Source: an uncultured bacterium
Lineage (GTDB): Bacteria; Bacillota_I; Bacilli_A; RF39; UBA660
DNA length: 33,169 bases
Assembly (NCBI GenBank): GCA_948433885.1
Contig: CAOJEC010000014.1
Span: 1 to 33,169, forward strand
Direction: 5' to 3'
In this document: positions 7,594-14,908 of the stretch, piece after piece
Layout of the letters: each line of letters begins with the position of its first letter
How positions within the stretch are numbered: the stretch's first letter is position 1
Notes under the pieces: generated by a model
Told to the model about the DNA's origin: nothing
The model's database searches: none
The model's input: only the letters and a program-made list of their open reading frames with translations
Made by a program: the position numbers and the translations under genes

Positions 7594-7657
7594 TTGTCTA
7601 GGGAATATATTAGCAGTTGAGTGCTTGCCAACTTTCGCAAGAAAGGAGGCTGATGAT

Positions 7658-7741
7658 ATGCATAAGAAAGATTTCTTAATCTTATCTCTTATTCTAATTA
7701 TCTTCTTACTGATAGCCTTACTTTTTACTCTAGTAAAGTAG
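7658..7741 (+). CDS. 27-aa hydrophobic peptide, candidate type I toxin
   Basis: The peptide starts MHKKDF, continues with about 18 hydrophobic residues (Leu, Ile and Phe in one membrane span) and ends with TLVK. This is the make-up of type I toxin-antitoxin peptides that damage or depolarise the membrane; I do not recognise the exact family. The ribosome site AAGGAGG is very strong, 8 nt before the ATG, but a hairpin CTTTC-GCAA-GAAAG (7632-7645) runs into it. The leader stretch TTGAGTGCTT (7617-7626) is perfectly complementary to AAGCACTCAA (7760-7769) in the 3' UTR, so the mRNA can circularise. A convergent antisense RNA covers the 3' UTR. All of this fits tight translational silencing. Confidence 0.75.
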   Translation: MHKKDFLILSLILIIFLLIALLFTLVK

Positions 7742-7748
7742 TAATCCA

Positions 7749-7868
7749 TAATAAGAGAAAAGCACTCAATTTACTTTCAGTAGATTAAGTGCTAACCAAT
7801 TTATTGGCGAGTACTCAACATTGAGGTGTTAAGTATTCCCTTTTTTATTTTATGCAAGTTCCCTTGAC
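7749..7868 (-). ncRNA. Candidate antitoxin antisense RNA
   Basis: A minus-strand promoter (7875-7903) would start an RNA near 7868. Going left it contains the hairpin complementary to the toxin terminator (7809-7838), then the hairpin 7761-7793 (AGCACT...AGTGCT with a near-continuous stem) followed by TTTTCTCTTATT (7760-7749), an intrinsic terminator. The RNA of about 120 nt is fully complementary to the toxin mRNA 3' UTR. Through the repeat GTGCTtgCCAAc (7621-7632) / GTGCTaaCCAAt (7789-7800) it is also partly complementary to the toxin 5' leader. The arrangement resembles RNA I/RNA II of the enterococcal par/Fst system. Confidence 0.65.
7809..7846 (+). terminator. Terminator of the toxin mRNA
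   Basis: GAGTACTCAACA (7809-7820) pairs, with wobble, with TGTTAAGTATTC (7827-7838) around TTGAGG. CC and six T residues (7841-7846) follow. Confidence 0.75.
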
Positions 7869-7874
7869 ATATTC

Positions 7875-7903
7875 ATAATACCATAAAAACGTACTTTTAT
7901 CAA
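7875..7903 (-). promoter_or_regulatory. Promoter of the antisense RNA
   Basis: On the minus strand TTGATA (7898-7903), a 17-nt spacer and TATTAT (7875-7880). It faces the toxin gene and lies close to the left end of the IS200-like element. Confidence 0.65.
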
Positions 7904-7914
7904 GTGCGTTTTAC

Positions 7915-8613
7915 TTAATACCCTTAAGGAAGTTTGCGAAGCAAACAAAAATCTACTCGCTAAGCGAGTAAGATTGAAGCTTAAGCAAAGAAAAGGCAAC
8001 TCTGATATAATTATGGTGTTCAAGCCCAATTATGAAAGGAGAGTTGCCTATGGCTAAAAGTTTAGCACATACAAAATATATTTGCAAATATCACATAGTG
8101 TTTATACCAAAATATAGAAGAAAAATAATATACAATCAATTAAGAAAAGACATACAAAAATATATAAAAGATTTATGTAAGTGGAAAGGTGTTGAGATAA
8201 TAGAAGGTCACATGATGGCAGATCATATACATTTGTTAGTAGATATACCACCAAAAATAAGCGTGTCAAGTTTTATGGGATATTTAAAAGGCAAAAGCAC
8301 GATGATGATATTTGAGCGACATGCAAACTTAAAATATAAATTTGGAAATCGCCATTTTTGGGCCGAAGGGTATTATGTTAGTACAGTAGGTTTAAACGAA
8401 GCAACGATACGAAAGTATATAAGAGAACAAGAAAAGGAAGATATAATAAGTGATAAATTAACAAAACAAGAATATATAAACCCTTTTAAGGGTATGCAAA
8501 AGTAGTCGAAGCACAAGGCTTGAACATGTGAAAGCCAGCGTCATTTAGGCGCTGGCTAGTATTATGCCCTTATAGGGCTTTTCAAGCCACCCTTCTTAAG
8601 GATGGTCATGACT
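7915..8613 (+). mobile_element. IS200-like insertion sequence (ends approximate)
   Basis: About 700 bp with one transposase gene and no tnpB, as in IS200. The left part has two hairpins, GTTTGC-GAA-GCAAAC (7932-7946) and TACTCGCT-A-AGCGAGTA (7954-7970). The right part has AGCCAGCG/CGCTGGCT (8533-8557), GCCCT/AGGGC (8566-8578) running into TTTT, and a hairpin around CCTTAAGGATGG (8588-8606). Such subterminal hairpins are what TnpA recognises. There are no inverted terminal repeats, as expected. The right end lies directly against the tRNA-Arg terminator hairpin at 8615. Exact ends cannot be fixed without an empty site. Confidence 0.7.
8050..8505 (+). CDS. tnpA: IS200/IS605-family Y1 transposase
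   Basis: 151 aa, the usual size for IS200 TnpA. The HUH nuclease motif is H59-I60-H61 in MADHIHLLVDIP, and the catalytic tyrosine is Y123 in RKYIREQEKE. The N-terminal KYHIVFIPKYRRK block is typical. The start at 8050 is chosen because AAAGGAG lies about 9 nt upstream; an in-frame ATG at 8032 precedes that ribosome site. The enzyme cuts and joins single-stranded DNA at hairpin ends. No frameshift or lost motif is seen, so the element may be active. Confidence 0.92.
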   Translation: MAKSLAHTKYICKYHIVFIPKYRRKIIYNQLRKDIQKYIKDLCKWKGVEIIEGHMMADHIHLLVDIPPKISVSSFMGYLKGKSTMMIFERHANLKYKFGNRHFWAEGYYVSTVGLNEATIRKYIREQEKEDIISDKLTKQEYINPFKGMQK

Positions 8614-8614
8614 A

Positions 8615-8629
8615 CTCGAAAAGTTCGAG
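8615..8629 (-). terminator. Terminator hairpin of tRNA-Arg, cut off by the IS
   Basis: CTCGAA (8615-8620)/TTCGAG (8624-8629), loop AAG, 13 nt beyond the tRNA CCA. The equivalent hairpins at 4372 and 6932 continue into TTTTAATAT, whereas here the sequence switches to TAGTCATGACC within two bases. The T-tract therefore seems to have been displaced by the IS200-like insertion. Confidence 0.55.
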
Positions 8630-8642
8630 TTTCCTATCAATC

Positions 8643-8719
8643 TGGTGCCTTTGGACGGATTTGAACCGTCTACCTCTTCCTTCGGAGGGAAGCACTCTAT
8701 CCAAATGAGCTACAAAGGC
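8643..8719 (-). tRNA. tRNA-Arg (anticodon CCG)
   Basis: The minus strand folds as a full cloverleaf: acceptor GCCTTTG/CAAAGGC, D arm GCTC...GAGT, anticodon stem CTTCC/GGAAG with loop CTCCGAA (anticodon CCG, codon CGG), T arm GACGG-TTCAAAT-CCGTC, discriminator A and an encoded CCA (8643-8645). It borders the accessory island; tRNA 3' ends are common integration sites. Confidence 0.93.
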
Positions 8720-8789
8720 AAAATAAAATTCTATAATTTTGATCGTTTTTACAATATTTCTTCCTAAATTAATATAACATACAACACCA

Positions 8790-8819
8790 AAAAAGAGAAC
8801 GATTTTTTGTTCTCTTTTT
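8790..8819. terminator. Terminator for the DUF378 gene
   Basis: AAAAAGAGAAC (8790-8800) and GTTCTCTTTTT (8809-8819), an 11-bp stem with T-rich flanks on both strands. It lies 46 nt after the DUF378 stop. Confidence 0.8.
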
Positions 8820-8864
8820 CACTTTGTCATTCACAAAGTAATATGTCGTTAATAATTGTCAAAA

Positions 8865-9062
8865 TTACTTTTCTGAATGCATAAACAATAGACCTACGTT
8901 GATAAGACCAGTAATTCCGACTATGGAATAGATAAGTCTCGTAAGTACAGTCATTTCACCAAAAAGGGCAGCTACTAGATCGAACTCTAATAGACCTACA
9001 AAACCCCAGTTTAGGGCACCTATTATAGTGAAAACTAATGCTATCTTCTGTAGTGTTTCCAT
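8865..9062 (-). CDS. DUF378 small membrane protein
   Basis: 65 aa with two membrane spans (about 6-28 and 37-61). The sequence LQKIALVFTIIGALNWGFVG then LLEFDLVAALFGE and YSIVGITGL is the DUF378 signature. The function is unknown; homologues are short inner-membrane proteins scattered through Firmicutes. AAAGGAA lies before the ATG, and TATAAT on the minus strand at 9108-9113 is a plausible -10. It is monocistronic, with terminator 8790-8819. Confidence 0.9.
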   Translation of the reverse strand: METLQKIALVFTIIGALNWGFVGLLEFDLVAALFGEMTVLTRLIYSIVGITGLINVGLLFMHSEK

Positions 9063-9171
9063 ATCAATATTCCTTTCTTCCCTACTATTATGGGTGGTTT
9101 GTCGAAGATTATACTAAATTTTTTATGAAACTTTTACGTTTAAATATCTCTTGTTAGGCCACAATAATAAT

Positions 9172-9672
9172 ATGGAAACGATAATAATATGTATAGAAGT
9201 ATTTTTTGCTAGAATGATAGACGTATCGATCGGTTCAGTTCGAACGATACTTTTAGTTAAAGGAAAGAATATAATTTCGATGATCTTGGCCTTCATAGAA
9301 ATTCTCATTTGGTTCATGGTCGCTAAACAAACTTTGACTTCCGATGAGACCAACTTAGCTATCATTCTAAGTTATGCGGGAGGATACGCCGTCGGAACAT
9401 ACGTCGGAGGACTTATAAATAAATATTTTGTTCGAGGCAATTTGATGGCCTTCATAGTCACTAAATTAGATAAACAATTTATCATCGAAAAGTTGAAAGA
9501 AGCGGACTACGGAGTAAGCACCTTGAGTATAGAGGACGGAAAATTGATTTTGTTGGTGGAGTTCAAAAAGAAATATCTCAAAAAATTGAAAAATACCGTC
9601 CGGGAATTGGATGAAGATGCTTTTCTAATTGTCAATGAATCGCTTCATGTCGAAAATGGCTACATCGTTTAA
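9172..9672 (+). CDS. UPF0316/DUF2179-type membrane protein
   Basis: 166 aa from the ATG at 9172. Three membrane segments (about 1-18, 32-52 and 62-82) include VFFARMIDVSIGSVRTILLVKG and YAGGYAVGTYVGG. A soluble C-terminal domain of about 75 residues (FIVTKLDKQFII onwards) has the DUF2179 ferredoxin-like pattern. The function is unknown; the family overlaps YebE/UPF0316. The start is uncertain: no strong ribosome site precedes 9172, and a TTG at 9151 is also in frame. It is convergent with the calcium ATPase gene and overlaps its stop by 4 nt. Confidence 0.8.
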   Translation: METIIICIEVFFARMIDVSIGSVRTILLVKGKNIISMILAFIEILIWFMVAKQTLTSDETNLAIILSYAGGYAVGTYVGGLINKYFVRGNLMAFIVTKLDKQFIIEKLKEADYGVSTLSIEDGKLILLVEFKKKYLKKLKNTVRELDEDAFLIVNESLHVENGYIV

Positions 9673-9684
9673 ACCGATGTTTTC
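9662..9684 (+). terminator. Terminator overlapping the UPF0316 stop codon
   Basis: ACATCG (9662-9667) pairs with CGATGT (9675-9680) around a loop that contains the stop codons of both convergent genes. TTTTCATTTT follows on the + strand. Confidence 0.55.
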
Positions 9685-12248
9685 ATTTTCGTTTTTTTGA
9701 CGATCATTTTACGTATAATGTCGACAGGAAGCACTGTAAATGATAAAAGTAAAGTTACAACGAATTCTTTAAAGGTCAATCCATATGTTCTGAATATCTC
9801 GCCACCACCATACAATAGGAAAATTTGAATGATGACTATGAACAAAATGATGAAGATGAACGGTTTATTCTTTTCGATATTAGCCAAAATGTTTATACGA
9901 TTCGTTCGCGCATTGAAAGAATTCACAACACCGGAGAATACGAATAGACCGAAGAAAGCTGTCATCAAATACTTGTCATCTACCGCAAGTCTAAATAAAT
10001 CTTTAAAAATTGGCATTTTTAGAAACAAAATGAGAAGTAATGCAGTATAGACACCCGTAACGGCAATCGATGAATACATGTATTTGTTGATTATTTGTTC
10101 ATCTTTCTTGATGGGCTTCTCGTACATGTATTCCTCTAATGGTGGTTCGAAAGAGAACGCTAAGCCTGCAAAAGTGTCCATGATCATATTTATCCAAAGC
10201 ATTTGCATGACTGTTATTGGAGTATTTATATTCAAGAAAGGTCCCAAAATACTAAGAGTAAGTGCACATAAATTCATCATCAGTTGGAAGATGACGAACT
10301 TTCTTATACTTTTAAATATAGTTCGTCCGTATAAAATGGCTTTACCTATAGACAACAAATCGTTATCCAAGATTACAATATCGGCGGCTTCCTTGCTAAC
10401 TTCACTTCCCGAACCCATAGCAAATCCGACGTCAGCACATTTTAAAGCAGGTGCGTCGTTTACCCCATCTCCAGTCATTCCGACAACTTCGCCCATGGAC
10501 TGTCCGATTCTTACCAACCTACTCTTATCAGTCGGAAGAGCCCGTGCTATAATGCGAATTTTTTTGTATATTGTCTTTACCTCATCGTCACTCATCTTGC
10601 CAAGTTCACTACTCGTCAATACTACATCATCTTCACTTTTTAAAAGTCCGATTTCACGACCGATATTTATCGATGTATCTAAGGCATCACCTGTTATCAT
10701 GACTGTATGTACATTCGCTTTTTCTATCATCGCCACTGCCTTTGACGCATTCGCAGAAACCTCATCTTTTAAAAGGACTAAACACATAAAAACGAGATCT
10801 TCACTATCGAGCCGAAGCTTATCTGCTAACATGATTACACGGTATCCCATGGAAGTATATTTTTTAAGTTGCTTTTCTAATTCTGCTTTGTCGACGTACT
10901 CGCGTCTTCCTTGCTCATTGTATATTTCTTTCACGTTAGGTAACAATACTTCAGGTGCACCTTTTATCAGTTCGTGCACTATGCCGTCATCGATACTGAC
11001 TGAAGAATATTTTAAACTACTCGAAAAATACTTCTGATCTATTATGCGTGCAGTTACTTTTTTACTTTTGGCATAATTCATCAAAGCTTTATCAGTTATA
11101 TTGCCACCTAAAACCGTACCATCGTCGGATAATTTTGCTTCGTTGTTCAAAATCATATTTTCGCTGATCAAATAATTGAGTTTTGGACTTCCTACTAAAT
11201 CATCCTTATTCCTTATCGTTTTCCCATTACCGAGTACTAACCCCACTACTTCTAAATTGCCTTTAGTAATAGTTCCCGTCTTATCAGAAAATAAAGTGCT
11301 TATCGATCCTGACGTTTCGATCCCGACCATTCTTCGAACCAATACGTTGTTTTTGACCATTCTTTGCATATTCGAAGACAGTACCAAAGCTACCATCATA
11401 GGAAGACCTTCCGGGACACTTACGATTATTATTGTTACTCCCAAAGTCAAAGAATATATGATATGACCGAACAAAATTTTAGGTGTAGTAATCACTTTGA
11501 CAATTGCCGCCCAATCGAAAGAATTCGCAATGAAGATAACTGAGAACAAGTAAGAAACCATCACTAGAACTGCTCCTATTGTCCCGATCTTACTTATAAT
11601 TCCCGCCAAATTGCGTAGTCTTATACGAAGTGGACTGTCGGGGTTTTTACTCAACAACTCTAAAGCAATCTTGCCGTATTTTGTGCTAGTTCCAACTGCC
11701 GTTATTTCTATGTATGCGCCTCCATTCAAGACGACACTACCTCGGTACACAGTATCCAAAGTTTTTTTAGAAACGTCCTTAGCCTCCCCCGTAAAACTAG
11801 ATTCGTCTAAAGATAAATTGCCCTCTATCAAAATTCCATCCGCCGGAATCAGATCTCCTGTGGAAAGTTTTACTATATCACCGACAACGATGTCTTCCAA
11901 ATCGACACTTACGAGTCCTCCGTCTCTTATGACACTACATTTGACTTTGGACGATTCTTCTTGCATCTTTTGAAAAGCTTTTTCACTTCCATATTCACTC
12001 AAAGTAGATATTATAGACGCCAGTGTGATCGCAATCACGATACCCAAAGTTTCAAACCAATCAAAATTTTGAAACAAAAAAACAGTTTTAACTGCTAATA
12101 CTATCAACAAAATTTTGATAATCGGATCTCCCAACGACTCGAGAAGAAGATGAAAAAATGAATTCTTTTTCTCATCCGATATGACATTTTTGCCATTTTT
12201 TAATTGGCTCGTCTTTACTTCACTGCTCGATAAACCTCGTTTGCTCAT
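9669..12248 (-). CDS. Calcium-transporting P-type ATPase (type II, PMCA-like)
   Basis: 859 aa, full length. Motifs in order: actuator loop TGEA (153-156, a variant of TGES that keeps the glutamate), PEGLP in TM4 (279-283), phosphorylation site DKTGT (D322), nucleotide-binding KGAPE (429-433) and TGDGVNDAP (592-600). TM6 has N687 and D691 in NMIMDTFAGLAFS, the PMCA-type arrangement for a single Ca site. It should pump Ca2+ out of the cytoplasm at the cost of ATP. The N-terminus is short and shows no calmodulin-type regulatory domain. AGGTGA precedes the ATG. The gene follows the AAA+ gene by 45 nt on the same strand, so the two are probably cotranscribed. Confidence 0.93.
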   Translation of the reverse strand: MSKRGLSSSEVKTSQLKNGKNVISDEKKNSFFHLLLESLGDPIIKILLIVLAVKTVFLFQNFDWFETLGIVIAITLASIISTLSEYGSEKAFQKMQEESSKVKCSVIRDGGLVSVDLEDIVVGDIVKLSTGDLIPADGILIEGNLSLDESSFTGEAKDVSKKTLDTVYRGSVVLNGGAYIEITAVGTSTKYGKIALELLSKNPDSPLRIRLRNLAGIISKIGTIGAVLVMVSYLFSVIFIANSFDWAAIVKVITTPKILFGHIIYSLTLGVTIIIVSVPEGLPMMVALVLSSNMQRMVKNNVLVRRMVGIETSGSISTLFSDKTGTITKGNLEVVGLVLGNGKTIRNKDDLVGSPKLNYLISENMILNNEAKLSDDGTVLGGNITDKALMNYAKSKKVTARIIDQKYFSSSLKYSSVSIDDGIVHELIKGAPEVLLPNVKEIYNEQGRREYVDKAELEKQLKKYTSMGYRVIMLADKLRLDSEDLVFMCLVLLKDEVSANASKAVAMIEKANVHTVMITGDALDTSINIGREIGLLKSEDDVVLTSSELGKMSDDEVKTIYKKIRIIARALPTDKSRLVRIGQSMGEVVGMTGDGVNDAPALKCADVGFAMGSGSEVSKEAADIVILDNDLLSIGKAILYGRTIFKSIRKFVIFQLMMNLCALTLSILGPFLNINTPITVMQMLWINMIMDTFAGLAFSFEPPLEEYMYEKPIKKDEQIINKYMYSSIAVTGVYTALLLILFLKMPIFKDLFRLAVDDKYLMTAFFGLFVFSGVVNSFNARTNRINILANIEKNKPFIFIILFIVIIQIFLLYGGGEIFRTYGLTFKEFVVTLLLSFTVLPVDIIRKMIVKKTKMKTSV

Positions 12249-12293
12249 AAAAAGTCACCTGTCCAATTATATGATGAATGGGTGACTTTATTA

Positions 12294-13238
12294 CTAATTA
12301 ATATCGTTTAAGTTCAAATTTTCTTCTTGTATCAAATCGAAGAAATCGATCTTGAATTTCTCAATAGCCTTCAACTTGGCATCCGGATAAACGTTTCTAG
12401 CATTGACTATCGCTTTATAAATATGCTGTAACTTTGCCTCGTTAGAATTTTCATATAGTGCATAACTTAAAGCATTTGCAATGACCGTTAAACATATGTC
12501 GGGATATCTGCTAGCTACTTCATAAATTCTCTTATACTCGCTTGTCATATCGACGATGAAATTCATGAGCCTTTCTTGAACGAAAGGCGTATAAGCAAGT
12601 TTTACTCCAGTTTGACTTTCCAATTTTGGTAGAGTACCCATTAAAATTTTGACAGTCGTCGGCCCGTCAGCTTCTTCTATATCGACTTTTTGAAAACGTC
12701 TATTGAAAGCCCTATCGCGAAGAACATAAGTTTCGTATTCTTCGGTCGTAGTTGCTCCTATCATTTTGATAGTTCCCCTATCTAATGCAGGTTTTAACAT
12801 GTTTGCGAAATCGACACCACTATTTTCGTTTCTATTGACAAGTAAATGCACTTCATCTATGAACAATATCGTTTTTTCTCTCGACTTTAACTCACGTATT
12901 AGAAGTTCTATACGATTATCGAGCTCTCCGTCTACGCTTCCTAGCAAACTAGTCATATTCAATTTATAAAGTTTCCAATCCTTCAAAACATCGGGAACCA
13001 TACCATTTTTAATTCGATAAGCCAATCCTTCGACGATGGCAGTCTTACCTATGCCGGGTTTTCCGACCATCATCGCTCCTTTTTCGGGAGTTAGCAATAC
13101 CAAAATTATTTCTTTTATTTCTTCATCTCTACATATGGCTGGATCAGTTATATATTCTTTACTAGTGAGCTCTTCTCCATAATTATCTAACAAACTATAA
13201 ATATTTTCTTCTTCTAACTTGAATGTTTCTTCCTTCAT
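12294..13238 (-). CDS. Single-ring AAA+ ATPase, ClpA/ClpB D1-like
   Basis: 314 aa. It corresponds to one nucleotide-binding domain of ClpA/B: an N-terminal lead [21 protein letters not shown] (20-40, the usual entry to D1), Walker A GKPGIGKT (59-66), Walker B ILFIDE (124-129), sensor 1 GATT (161-164), an arginine finger region RAFNRRF (176-182) and the helical small subdomain. The Clp N domain, the ClpB middle domain, the second AAA+ ring and a ClpP-docking loop are all absent, so it is unlikely to be a general disaggregase. AGGAG lies before the ATG. Its position just upstream of the calcium pump suggests, but does not show, a linked role. Confidence 0.85.
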   Translation of the reverse strand: MKEETFKLEEENIYSLLDNYGEELTSKEYITDPAICRDEEIKEIILVLLTPEKGAMMVGKPGIGKTAIVEGLAYRIKNGMVPDVLKDWKLYKLNMTSLLGSVDGELDNRIELLIRELKSREKTILFIDEVHLLVNRNENSGVDFANMLKPALDRGTIKMIGATTTEEYETYVLRDRAFNRRFQKVDIEEADGPTTVKILMGTLPKLESQTGVKLAYTPFVQERLMNFIVDMTSEYKRIYEVASRYPDICLTVIANALSYALYENSNEAKLQHIYKAIVNARNVYPDAKLKAIEKFKIDFFDLIQEENLNLNDIN

Positions 13239-13364
13239 AGTATCTTTCTCCTATTACTAGTATAACAAATAAACTGAAAATTAAAAAGGCCTTTCAAATG
13301 TTGTTTGCTCATTATTTAAAAAGGTGTTTTAAAGCCCTTATTTTACTCATAATTTTAATTTATT

Positions 13365-13645
13365 TTAAAGAAGAGACAATATTTTATCTATCGATAGTTT
13401 GGTGTATTTTTGTATAACTTCAGGTGCCATTCCATCTTCTAGCATAGACTTGGCTGTTTCTCTAGGCCTTTTTCTAAACCTATTGCTTCACCTACTTTAT
13501 GTGCCTCGGCTTCTTCGTAGTATTTTGCCATCTTTTCCGGATTGTATTTTAGTCTCTTTAATCTTTCTATGAATCTCATCACTTTTTCATCTCCTCCTGT
13601 TATTTTTATTATTTCTTTTTCACTCGGTGTGAACATCATCTTCAT
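13365..13645 (-). pseudogene. Broken Rpn-type (PD-(D/E)XK) nuclease/transposase, C-terminal part
   Basis: Only the C-terminal end of a recombination-promoting nuclease (Rpn/PD-(D/E)XK transposase family) is left. The segment MRFIERLKRLKYNPEKMAKY and EAHKVGEAIGLEKGLE is in one frame. After a frameshift near 13458 the expected tail ETAKSMLEDGMAPEVIQKY and TKLSIDKILSLL continues in another, to a stop at 13365. The nuclease core upstream is missing; 13646-13779 holds no recognisable catalytic motif. It is a decayed mobile-type gene between the AAA+ gene and the PH-like gene. The stretch 13239-13364 shows no gene. Confidence 0.75.
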
Positions 13646-13754
13646 TTAGTTTACTTATCCCTCATTCCTGTATTTACTCACCAAGTGTGGTAAATAAACG
13701 TCTACGAATATGATGCTCATCCTCATTCTACTTTTCTCATCTAATATCATCGTT

Positions 13755-13781
13755 ACAAAAAAAAGACTCTTCATAGTCTTT
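13755..13781 (-). terminator. Terminator of the PH-like gene
   Basis: AAAGACT (13762-13768)/AGTCTTT (13775-13781), loop CTTCAT, with a run of T on the minus strand (A-run 13757-13764). It overlaps the stop codon. Confidence 0.75.
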
Positions 13782-14721
13782 ACATCGGTTTCAATAACGC
13801 AGCCAAGGTCTCGACGATCTTTTTAGCAAATTCATAATTGGCTATATATGTTCCGTCTTCTCTTTTATATGACGTATTGAGAGCATTTTGGGGCATCGTT
13901 TCGATAACGTATTCTCCCATACTCAAAATCACTTTGACAGCCATTTTTCTAGCTTCCATTGGACTACTCATGAAACTCGAAGATTCTCCTCTTCCACGTG
14001 CTATTGCGACAGTATCGTTTACCAAGACTTGAATAGTCATTATATCGTCGATAGTGACGACTTTATTATCGGTTCCATTGTGAAGTACAATTGCTCCATT
14101 TGTGCCAATAGTTACACCCTTCATATGCATATTCAAAACTTGTTTGACCGGTATTACTCCGACCAAATATGCCACCTTGTGACTGATCACATTGTGTCTA
14201 TATTCGGGATTTTTTAAAACATCGAAAAATCTTTTTACGTCAGTTTCATTGCCGTCTATGACGAATGCTTTATCGTCAAATTTTACACTTTGAGTCATGA
14301 TGCCCTTATTGATGATTTCACACCCCTTGATCGCATCATACTCCATGATCATATATTCGTTCTTGTTGAGAATCCAAAGCCGCTTGTCGGTCGCAACCAA
14401 AGCATAGAATATCTCGGTTTGAGCTTCTTTACAAGTCCTTACATCTATCACTGTCTCGTCGATAGGCAACGCCTTGTTGATAACCTTGGCAGTTTCCACA
14501 TTCAAAGTTATACAAGAACCTAAAATAGTTTGTTCCTTGCCATCTTGAGGATCTTCATTTCTAATTACATAAGGATTTAAAGGCCCAATACGATCACTTC
14601 TCGTCTTCAACAAATCGAATTCTTGCATTGCCGCCCTTTTTTCCTTCGCCGCATCACCTACAGCCTTAGCGCCCGATTGAATCATATCTAAACCTTTATT
14701 CAAAAAATCTTTAAAAGCCAT
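13780..14721 (-). CDS. Hypothetical protein with bacterial PH-like domains
   Basis: 313 aa, soluble. An N-terminal amphipathic helix (MAFKDFLNKGLDMIQSGAKA) could touch the membrane. The middle part YALVATDKRLWILNKNEYMI, MEYDAIKGCEI, then VKRFFDVL (about residues 105-175) has the strand-rich pattern with a closing helix seen in bacterial PH domains. A second strand-rich region (about 205-300) may be another copy. No catalytic motif is visible. The start at 14721 is chosen for AGAAGGT upstream; an in-frame ATG at 14745 lies on the -10 box itself. The promoter has an extended -10 (TGATATAAT, TATAAT 14745-14750). It is monocistronic and divergent from the UDG-like gene. Confidence 0.6.
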   Translation of the reverse strand: MAFKDFLNKGLDMIQSGAKAVGDAAKEKRAAMQEFDLLKTRSDRIGPLNPYVIRNEDPQDGKEQTILGSCITLNVETAKVINKALPIDETVIDVRTCKEAQTEIFYALVATDKRLWILNKNEYMIMEYDAIKGCEIINKGIMTQSVKFDDKAFVIDGNETDVKRFFDVLKNPEYRHNVISHKVAYLVGVIPVKQVLNMHMKGVTIGTNGAIVLHNGTDNKVVTIDDIMTIQVLVNDTVAIARGRGESSSFMSSPMEARKMAVKVILSMGEYVIETMPQNALNTSYKREDGTYIANYEFAKKIVETLAALLKPM

Positions 14722-14851
14722 AATGAGTACCTTCTTTCTCTTCAATTATATCAACTATACTGTCATTATGGAATCTTTTTGAGACATCTAGACACCATAA
14801 TTCGTTAACTTCGCGACAATTATGATAGTTCACACTATAGCACCATATCTA

Positions 14852-14881
14852 TAGACAAATCCCTTCTCCATTTGTTAAAAT
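14852..14881 (+). promoter_or_regulatory. Promoter of the UDG-like/ATPase operon
   Basis: TAGACA (14852-14857), an 18-nt spacer and TAAAAT (14876-14881), 28 nt before the ATG. GAGGAGTG is the ribosome site. Confidence 0.55.
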
Positions 14882-14908
14882 AAGAATACCAAAGAGGAGT
14901 GATCACTT

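Noticed and set aside
7915-8613. IS605-type element with TnpB and a guide RNA
   Set aside because: Only tnpA is present; nothing like TnpB is seen on either strand.
10078-11037. 319-aa open frame on the + strand inside the calcium ATPase gene
   Set aside because: It is antisense to a full-length P-type ATPase with all motifs, and has no ribosome site or recognisable domain.
13888-14217. 109-aa open frame on the + strand, His- and Cys-rich
   Set aside because: It is antisense to the PH-like gene; its composition is that of a reversed coding frame.
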